A stretch of DNA of 18,045 nt from JAJISK01 sp046759185 (lineage in GTDB: Archaea > Thermoplasmatota > Thermoplasmata > RBG-16-68-12 > JAJISG01), in assembly GCA_046759185.1 (NCBI GenBank), contig JBHIBO010000028.1:1-18045 (forward strand), given 5' to 3'. This document shows, piece after piece, positions 13,033 through 18,045 of this stretch (position 1 is the stretch's first letter; each line of letters opens with the position of its first letter). Below the pieces are notes generated by a model. It had not been told where the DNA came from. It made no database searches and saw nothing but the letters and a program-made list of their open reading frames with translations. A program made the translations under genes and the position numbers.

Positions 13033-13060
13033 TGACGGCGCTTCGTCGCCGGGGAGCAGC

Positions 13061-14161
13061 ATGAAGGCGGATTTTGGGACGATTGCGGAGCGAATTGTGC
13101 GGGATTCCCTGAAGCTCACGTGGGACGACAGGGTACGGGTCCACGCCATGGAACACGTGGTCCCCTTGGCCAAAGAGATTGTGAAGGAGGCCCGCCGCGC
13201 CGGCGCGGATACGATCTTCACGCTGGACTCGGACGACATCTGGTACGACGCAATGCTGAACCTGCCCATCGAGTGGCTCCAGGAACCCTCGACCCTGAGG
13301 CAGGCCCTCCACGGAACGATGACGGCCCTGGTCTACGCCGGAGGAATCGACGATCCCGGTCCCATGAAGGACATCTCTGGGGAGCGATGGCGGGCGAACT
13401 CTGAAGGGGCCCGGGCTACAGGAGAGCCCTGGGACGATGATCCCGTGCCCTCTGTGTACGTCGAACTGGGGGCCGTGACGGAGGCGCGAGCCAAGGCCTA
13501 CGGCTTTGACTTCAATCCCTGGTTTGAATCGGTCCTGGCGTCCATGGCGGTCTCCCCCGAGACGATGGAAGCCAAGGCGACGGGGGTTGTGGATCGTCTG
13601 GGAGGGGCAAAGGAAGGACGCCTCACGGCGCCTGGGGGGACCGACTTCCGCTTCGCCTTCCACGGGTCGGATCCGACGGCCTGGATCGGACGGTTGAGCC
13701 CCGTCAAGGGAAAGAGGTCCACCTACTACCAATCCTTGCCCGAGGGGTCCGTAGGCCTTGCCCTCCGTCAGGACAGCGGGGAGGGGAGGGTGGTTTCCAC
13801 AACCCCGATTCCCTACGCCGGGGAGTGGATCCGCGGGCTCTCGTGGACCTTCCGGGACGGCCGCCTCACGGATGTACAGGCAGAAGAGAACGTGAAGCAG
13901 ATGACCATGCGCTGGGACGACGAGAAGCGGGGTCGTGGGGCGGACCAGCTGGGCTCCCTTGTCATTGGCGTGAACCCCGAAGCTCGATTCGGCTTCCTCA
14001 ACGACGACATCGTCGAGGGTGCCATCACCTTGAACGTGGGGGACAACGAGGAGTTCGACGGCACGAACAAGAGCGACTTCACGTTCCCCCTGTTCCTTCA
14101 GGATGCGACCCTCGAGGTCGATGGCAGATCCCTCGTCGTGGATGGCGTTCTGAAGGTCTGA
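13061..14161 (+). CDS. M29 aminopeptidase-like protein with altered metal-ligand positions
   Basis: The 366-residue protein matches M29 aminopeptidases (AmpS/AmpT) along its length: an N-terminal domain with the R-V-x-V-x-x-x-E and EARRAGAD segments, the GTDFRFAF strand (193-200), LPEGSV (227-231) and a C-terminal VIGVNP...GDN...TNKSDF...VDG block. Catalytic M29 enzymes have GEV where this has GSV (S230 for Glu), a His where T323 sits, and an H-x-D pair where T341 and P343 sit. So most of the expected metal ligands appear to be missing, although the AEE (274-276) Glu region remains. It may be a non-peptidase relative. It resembles the gene truncated at the window start, which has also lost the ligands. 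ATG 13061 follows the TATA box; the dehydratase-like gene starts nine bases after its stop, so they likely form an operon. Confidence 0.85.
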   Translation: MKADFGTIAERIVRDSLKLTWDDRVRVHAMEHVVPLAKEIVKEARRAGADTIFTLDSDDIWYDAMLNLPIEWLQEPSTLRQALHGTMTALVYAGGIDDPGPMKDISGERWRANSEGARATGEPWDDDPVPSVYVELGAVTEARAKAYGFDFNPWFESVLASMAVSPETMEAKATGVVDRLGGAKEGRLTAPGGTDFRFAFHGSDPTAWIGRLSPVKGKRSTYYQSLPEGSVGLALRQDSGEGRVVSTTPIPYAGEWIRGLSWTFRDGRLTDVQAEENVKQMTMRWDDEKRGRGADQLGSLVIGVNPEARFGFLNDDIVEGAITLNVGDNEEFDGTNKSDFTFPLFLQDATLEVDGRSLVVDGVLKV

Positions 14162-14170
14162 CCTCACCCC

Positions 14171-15148
14171 ATGGAACCACCGACCCTCGACGATATTCGC
14201 CGAGCGGAGGAGACGATCCGGCCTTACCTGGACCCGAGCCCTCTCCTCGCTTCGCCCACTCTCTCCCGCCTCTTGGGCTTCGAGGTGCGCATCAAGCTGG
14301 AGAGCCTCCTCCCCACGGGCTCCTTCAAGGTGCGCGGTGGGATCAACCTGGTCTCCCAGCTCTCCGACGAGGAGAAACGGGCCGGGATCATCGCGTCGTC
14401 GACGGGCAACCACGGCCAATCCCTGGCCTTTGCGGGTGGCCTCTTCGGTACGCGCGTCACGATCGGCGCCCCGGCGGACGCCAATCCCGTCAAGGTCGAG
14501 GCGATGGAATCCCTCGGAGCCCACGTAGTCCTCCACGGCAGGGACTTCGATGAGGCACGGGAGTGGGTGGAGGCCGAGGCGGAGGCGAAGGGCTATCGCT
14601 ACGTCCATTCCGCCAACGAACCCCTCCTGATTGCGGGGGTGGGGACGGCCGCCTTGGAGGCACTGCGACAGGATCCCGATGCGGATGTGTTCCTGGTCCC
14701 CGTCGGCGGCGGAAGTGGCGCTTCCGGTTACAGCACGGTGGTACGCGCCCTTCGGCCGGAGGCCGAGGTGATTGGCGTGCAATCGGAGCGGGCCCCCGCC
14801 TTCTACCGATCCTGGAGGGAACACAAGATGGTGGAGATGCCTAGCTCCGACACCTTCGCCGAGGGCCTCCAGACGCGGGTTCCCTTTGCGCTGACCATGG
14901 ACATCCTCTGGAAGAACCTGGACGACCTCGTGCTGGTCTCCGACGACGAACTTGGGCGGGGCGTGGCCACGTACCTATGGAGGGCCCACCTCGTCGCAGA
15001 GGGGGCTGCCGCGGCGCCCCTCGCGGCCGCGTTCCGGTATCGGGAGCGATGGAAGGGCAGACGCGTTGTCTTGGTGCTGACGGGTCACAATATCGCGGAG
15101 GCGAAGCTCCGTGACCTCCTCGGGCGCTACGAGCCTTTCGCCACCTGA
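14171..15148 (+). CDS. PLP-dependent threonine/serine dehydratase-like enzyme
   Basis: The 325-residue fold-type II PLP enzyme has the cofactor lysine K53 in PTGSFKVRGG, the Asn of SSTGNHGQSLAFA (77-89) near the PLP ring, a glycine-rich phosphate loop GGGSGASG (179-186, usually GGGGLISG) and a closing LVLTGHNI strand. There is no C-terminal ACT regulatory domain, so it is closer to catabolic dehydratases or serine racemase than to the feedback-controlled biosynthetic form. The likely reaction is conversion of threonine or serine to a 2-oxo acid and ammonia; other hydroxy-amino-acid substrates are possible. It follows the M29-like gene by nine bases with no strong ribosome-binding site. Its last 22 bases overlap the 3' end of topA on the other strand. 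Confidence 0.88.
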   Translation: MEPPTLDDIRRAEETIRPYLDPSPLLASPTLSRLLGFEVRIKLESLLPTGSFKVRGGINLVSQLSDEEKRAGIIASSTGNHGQSLAFAGGLFGTRVTIGAPADANPVKVEAMESLGAHVVLHGRDFDEAREWVEAEAEAKGYRYVHSANEPLLIAGVGTAALEALRQDPDADVFLVPVGGGSGASGYSTVVRALRPEAEVIGVQSERAPAFYRSWREHKMVEMPSSDTFAEGLQTRVPFALTMDILWKNLDDLVLVSDDELGRGVATYLWRAHLVAEGAAAAPLAAAFRYRERWKGRRVVLVLTGHNIAEAKLRDLLGRYEPFAT

Positions 15149-17424
15149 GCCCGGGCTCTGGCCTGCTCGTTCGTGGGACAATCGAAGTTGATGCAGGTCG
15201 TCCACGGACGCCGGCCCGCGTAAATCCGCACGCGCGGCGACCCACAGGTCTCACAGGCCTCCGGGAGGGGTGTCACGAGCCCCCGCTGCGGGAGGGGATA
15301 GGTCACGTTGCAGTCCGGGTACCCCGTACACCCCACGAACCGCTTCCCCCCTCGGGCCCTGCGCTCCAGCAGGTTGCCCCCACAGGAGGGACAGACGCCG
15401 ATCCGATTCTCTGCCAGGAAGACCTCGCACTCCTCGTTGATGCACTTCTCGTCGACCTTCCGCCGGTTCGTTACGCGAACCGTGGGAACGCCGCAGACCT
15501 CGCACACGCTCCCCGAAGGCTCCACCGACCCCCCCTTGGGGAGGTTGAAGGTGACCTTGCACTTCGGGTAGCCCTCGCAGCCCACGAAGGTGTTTCCCCA
15601 ACGGGAACGCTTGATCACCAAGGTGGACCCACACTCGAGGCACGTCCCCAGAGTGCGTTGCTCCCGCAGGGCCTCCTTGATCTCCTGCCCGATCTCCTCT
15701 CCGTTCTTCTGGAGGGCATGGACGGCCTCGGCCAGCATCTCCTTGGACTCGGAGACCACCTCATCCAGCTCCTTCTCCCCGCGCGCGACCCGGTCCATCT
15801 CCTCCTCCAGGAGGGCCGTCATCTCCGACTGGGTGATGGGAGGAACGTGATCCCTCAAGGCCGTGATGAGGGTCCTCCCCGAGGGCGTGGGCTGAATGGG
15901 GTTCCCCTGGATGTACCGCCGGTTGTAGAGCTTCTGGATGGCTTCGTGGCGCGTCGCTTTGGTGCCCAGTCCTTCCCCTTCCATCTTCTGAATGAGGCGC
16001 CCCTGCGTGTACCGAGCGGGCGGCTGCGTCTCGCCCTCCGCCATCTCGATCTGGAGGACCTTGATGCGATCCCCCTGCGACAGGTCGGGCAACCGGGCCT
16101 CTTTCAGCGGCCGGTAGGGGTAGGGGAACCTCCACCCCGGCTTCACGGTCGTGAGGCCCCGCGCGACAAAGGTCTCCCCTCGGACCTCCAGGGTGGCCTT
16201 CTTGGTCTTAAGGACGCTGTCGGGGGAGAGCGTGGCGAGGAAACGGCGAACGGCAAGCTCGTACACCTTCCAGTTGTCCCCGCGCAGCTTGGATCGTGTC
16301 GCCGCTGCGACTGGATGGATAGGTGGGTGGTCCGTGGTCTCCGTCTTCCCGCGGGTGGGAGACCGCCTCATGTTCTGGGCAACCCACCTTGCTTCCCTAC
16401 CGAGGCTGGAGGACTCCAGCTCTCCTAGGATGGTTCGCAGGGGGAGGCTCCTCGGGTAGACGGTGTTGTCCGTCCGGGGATAGCTGATGAATCCCTTGTT
16501 GTAGAGGTCCTCCGCGACCCGCATGGCCCGGTAAGCGGTCATCCCCATCTGGCTCGCCTGGCCGAGGAAGGAAGTCGTGTTGAAGGGCGTGGGCGGCTTC
16601 TCGTTTCTTTGGCTGATCTGGAACTCGGTTACCGTCGCCCCACCGGCGCCCTCGAGACGGTCCATGAGCGCCTCTGCTTCTTGTCGATCCCAGAAACGAC
16701 CCGCCTCGTGGTCGCCGACGAAGGAGTGGTTCTCCTTCTCGAACGTCGACCGGATCTTCCAGAACTTCTCCGGCACGAAGGCGTCGACCTCCTCCTCCCG
16801 GGCCACGATGAGGGCGAGGGTGGGACTCTGGACGCGTCCGATGCTCAGGTAGTCCTTCCACCGCTGGTTCGCAATGAGGGAGACCACGCGGGTGAGGGTG
16901 GCGCCCCAGGCGAGGTCCACGAACTGGCGCGTTGCAGCGGACTGGGCGAGGGCATGGTTGAGTGTCTCCGGCTCCTCAAAGGCCCGGAGGACCTCGGGCG
17001 CCGTGAGGGCGCTGAAACGTGCGCGCCGCACCGGGACGTCCGGAGCGACCTGACGGATGATTTCCAGGGCCTCGACGCCGATGAGCTCCCCCTCCCGGTC
17101 GAAGTCCGTGGCCACGATGACCTCCTCCACGCCGTAGGCGAGGACCTGGAGGGCACTCATAATGCCCTTCTCCGTCGTCTTCTTGATGGGCTCGGACTGG
17201 ATCAGCTCCTGCGGGTCGATGCGGGACCATGATCGCAATCGTCGCGGGTAGTCCCACTCCACGATGTGGCCCTTGAGCCCCATCACCGCCCACTCGTCTC
17301 CGTTCTTCTCGAAGTGATAGGTGGGGACCTTGCCGAGGGTTTCCCGCTGGAATGCATCCCTGGAAAGGATGGCCGCGATCTTCCTGGCGGCGATGTTCTT
17401 CTCGGCCACAACGAGGCGTTTCAC
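15127..17424 (-). CDS. topA: DNA topoisomerase I (type IA)
   Basis: The 765-residue type IA topoisomerase has a Toprim domain with E8 in VVAEKN and D107-x-D109-x-E111 in ATDFDREGE, SIGRVQSPTLALIV (194-207), the active-site tyrosine Y315 in GFISYPRTDN, and EGLGTKATRHEAIQKL in the late core. The C terminus (about 591-750) carries four tetracysteine zinc fingers: C595/598/616/622, C641/644/661/666, C678/681/699/705 and C724/727/744/749. It relaxes negatively supercoiled DNA through a 5'-phosphotyrosine intermediate. There is no helicase domain, so it is not reverse gyrase. The GTG start at 17424 matches the family N terminus and sits about 29 bases after a TATA box, indicating a leaderless mRNA. 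The 3' end overlaps the convergent dehydratase-like gene. Confidence 0.97.
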   Translation of the reverse strand: MKRLVVAEKNIAARKIAAILSRDAFQRETLGKVPTYHFEKNGDEWAVMGLKGHIVEWDYPRRLRSWSRIDPQELIQSEPIKKTTEKGIMSALQVLAYGVEEVIVATDFDREGELIGVEALEIIRQVAPDVPVRRARFSALTAPEVLRAFEEPETLNHALAQSAATRQFVDLAWGATLTRVVSLIANQRWKDYLSIGRVQSPTLALIVAREEEVDAFVPEKFWKIRSTFEKENHSFVGDHEAGRFWDRQEAEALMDRLEGAGGATVTEFQISQRNEKPPTPFNTTSFLGQASQMGMTAYRAMRVAEDLYNKGFISYPRTDNTVYPRSLPLRTILGELESSSLGREARWVAQNMRRSPTRGKTETTDHPPIHPVAAATRSKLRGDNWKVYELAVRRFLATLSPDSVLKTKKATLEVRGETFVARGLTTVKPGWRFPYPYRPLKEARLPDLSQGDRIKVLQIEMAEGETQPPARYTQGRLIQKMEGEGLGTKATRHEAIQKLYNRRYIQGNPIQPTPSGRTLITALRDHVPPITQSEMTALLEEEMDRVARGEKELDEVVSESKEMLAEAVHALQKNGEEIGQEIKEALREQRTLGTCLECGSTLVIKRSRWGNTFVGCEGYPKCKVTFNLPKGGSVEPSGSVCEVCGVPTVRVTNRRKVDEKCINEECEVFLAENRIGVCPSCGGNLLERRARGGKRFVGCTGYPDCNVTYPLPQRGLVTPLPEACETCGSPRVRIYAGRRPWTTCINFDCPTNEQARARAQVAKGS

Positions 17425-17447
17425 GGGTGAATCGATGGCTGGCCCCT

Positions 17448-17457
17448 CTTATATAAC
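17448..17457 (-). promoter_or_regulatory. TATA box for topA
   Basis: On the minus strand this reads TTATATAAGA, a near-consensus archaeal TATA box centred about 29 bases before the topA GTG at 17424. Confidence 0.65.
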
Positions 17458-17510
17458 CGTTCGGAGGCGGGTTTCGGTGGCTGATAGTGCTAGGATGTGT
17501 TACAAATAAT

Positions 17511-17518
17511 ATTATATA
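17511..17518 (+). promoter_or_regulatory. TATA box (ATTATATA) for the secreted protein gene
   Basis: The AT island at 17500-17525 is the most A/T-rich stretch in the window. With ATTATATA centred near 17514, transcription should start near 17540, giving a leader of about a dozen bases that just includes the GGAGGT site. It stands back to back with the topA promoter, about 60 bases away. Confidence 0.6.
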
Positions 17519-17540
17519 CTACGTATCCTATCGCCGGCTC

Positions 17541-17546
17541 GGAGGT
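17541..17546 (+). promoter_or_regulatory. Ribosome-binding site GGAGGT that decides the start at 17553
   Basis: GGAGGT lies six bases before GTG 17553. The ATG at 17548 is only two bases from it and runs into TGA after two codons (ATG-GCG-TGA), so the GTG is the working start. Confidence 0.6.
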
Positions 17547-17552
17547 AATGGC

Positions 17553-18045
17553 GTGAAGGGGGTGAACTTCTCGGGCGTGAGGAGCGGGGTCAAGTCGGCG
17601 AACGTGGGGAGGGTCGATCTCCGGTTGTGGAGGGTGCTAGCCGTGGGTTTCACGGCTCTCCTCTTGAGCACGCTGTTTGGAGCCACAGGCATCGTCGATG
17701 CCTTCCCCACAGCTTCCTCAGCCGTACCACGTGAGGTCGGTGCGTCCCGCGTCGTCCTTACCATCGGGACCATGACAGTCGACATAGTCGAGCGGCCTAA
17801 CGGAGTCATTGTATCCTACACTCAGGCCGGGACTACCCACCATCTCTCTGTGGTTGACAACGCCGCGGGCTATCGCTATTCAATCGATGGTGGTTCCTGG
17901 AAAAGGGCACCACTGGAACCGGAGAGTACCGCGCCAAGTCGTTCGGTAGAATACTCGACGGCCGACCCGCTCCAAGATCCTGATTCCCACTTCAGGGTTC
18001 GATACTGGTGGGACGGGGTCCGGTTCATGCGAGGATATCCCGCTG
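17553..18045 (+). CDS. Putative secreted or membrane-anchored protein, N-terminal part (runs off window)
   Basis: The frame is open from GTG 17553 to the last base, giving 164 residues. A basic N-terminal region of about 28 residues leads into a hydrophobic stretch (about 29-47, RVLAVGFTALLLSTLFG) and then small residues with a possible cleavage site around AFPTASSA (50-57), so it is probably exported or membrane-anchored. The visible ectodomain starts with a beta-like VVLTIGTMTVDIVERP segment and is rich in Tyr, Trp, Ser and Asp; no family was recognised. The start is set by the GGAGGT site, and the gene has its own strong promoter. The long N-terminal extension before the hydrophobic stretch leaves a later in-frame GTG (17562) possible. 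Confidence 0.7.
   Translation, partial: MKGVNFSGVRSGVKSANVGRVDLRLWRVLAVGFTALLLSTLFGATGIVDAFPTASSAVPREVGASRVVLTIGTMTVDIVERPNGVIVSYTQAGTTHHLSVVDNAAGYRYSIDGGSWKRAPLEPESTAPSRSVEYSTADPLQDPDSHFRVRYWWDGVRFMRGYPA

Larger units (their letters stand above)
12649..13060. other. Intergenic region of about 410 bases, no recognised gene
   Basis: This is the longest stretch without a supportable gene. A + strand open frame (12685-13029) covers most of it but its product has no recognisable motif, is Arg/Pro/Gln-rich like out-of-frame GC-rich sequence, and lacks a ribosome-binding site. It contains one strong hairpin (12693-12709) and the promoter of the following gene (13024-13032). A TAGTTCAGC stretch at 12740-12748 recalls a tRNA D arm, but no anticodon arm, T arm or acceptor pairing follows. 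An unrecognised structured RNA cannot be ruled out. Confidence 0.5.

Noticed and set aside
15127..17424. Reverse gyrase
   Set aside because: There is no helicase domain; the protein begins directly with the Toprim domain.
17548..17550. ATG as start of the last gene
   Set aside because: It reads ATG-GCG-TGA and ends at once; GTG 17553 continues open to the window end.

Overview
The window is GC-rich, tightly packed DNA from an archaeon. The archaeal signs are a 49-residue ribosomal protein L40e, a bacterio-opsin-activator type (HTH_10) regulator, an AsnRS-like asparagine synthetase without an anticodon-binding domain, and A/T-rich TATA boxes about 24-33 bases before several starts (GTG starts among them), which points to leaderless or short-leader transcripts. 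The lineage is inferred only: a euryarchaeote, perhaps Thermoplasmatota. No tRNA, rRNA, CRISPR array, insertion sequence or integrase was seen.

Layout. Positions 1-276 hold the 3' end of an M29-aminopeptidase-like gene. At 348-1518 three overlapping + strand genes encode a cobalt-type nitrile hydratase / thiocyanate hydrolase-like enzyme whose beta subunit is split into two polypeptides. A small zinc-ribbon protein (1534-1947, -) is divergent from an HTH_10 regulator (2086-2838, +), with a perfect 7+7 inverted repeat between them; the regulator is followed by a PhzF-family gene (2861-3649). A half-size GyrI-like protein (-) is divergent from mutY (4061-5158, +). Next come an M3 oligopeptidase (5279-7219, -), an EamA-type transporter (7384-8325, +), the asparagine-synthetase-like protein (8404-9399, +), a haem membrane protein related to ferric reductases/MsrQ (9481-10161, +) and an aldo/keto reductase (10181-11122, -). 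The last is divergent from rpl40e, which is followed by a CPBP-family membrane protein carrying two zinc ribbons (11428-12648, +). A gap of about 410 bases holds no recognised gene. It is followed by a second M29-like gene (13061-14161), a PLP-dependent threonine/serine dehydratase-like gene (14171-15148) and, converging on it with a 22-base 3' overlap, DNA topoisomerase I with four C-terminal zinc fingers (15127-17424, -). A secreted or membrane-anchored protein begins at 17553 and runs off the window.

How it works together. The region reads as housekeeping (mutY, topA, rpl40e) mixed with peptide and amino-acid metabolism (M3 peptidase, two M29-like proteins, asparagine synthetase-like, threonine dehydratase-like, EamA exporter) and small-molecule chemistry (nitrile/thiocyanate hydrolysis, PhzF, aldo/keto reductase). 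The most unusual items are the split nitrile hydratase/thiocyanate hydrolase in an archaeal setting and two M29-fold paralogues that both appear to have lost the family's metal ligands.
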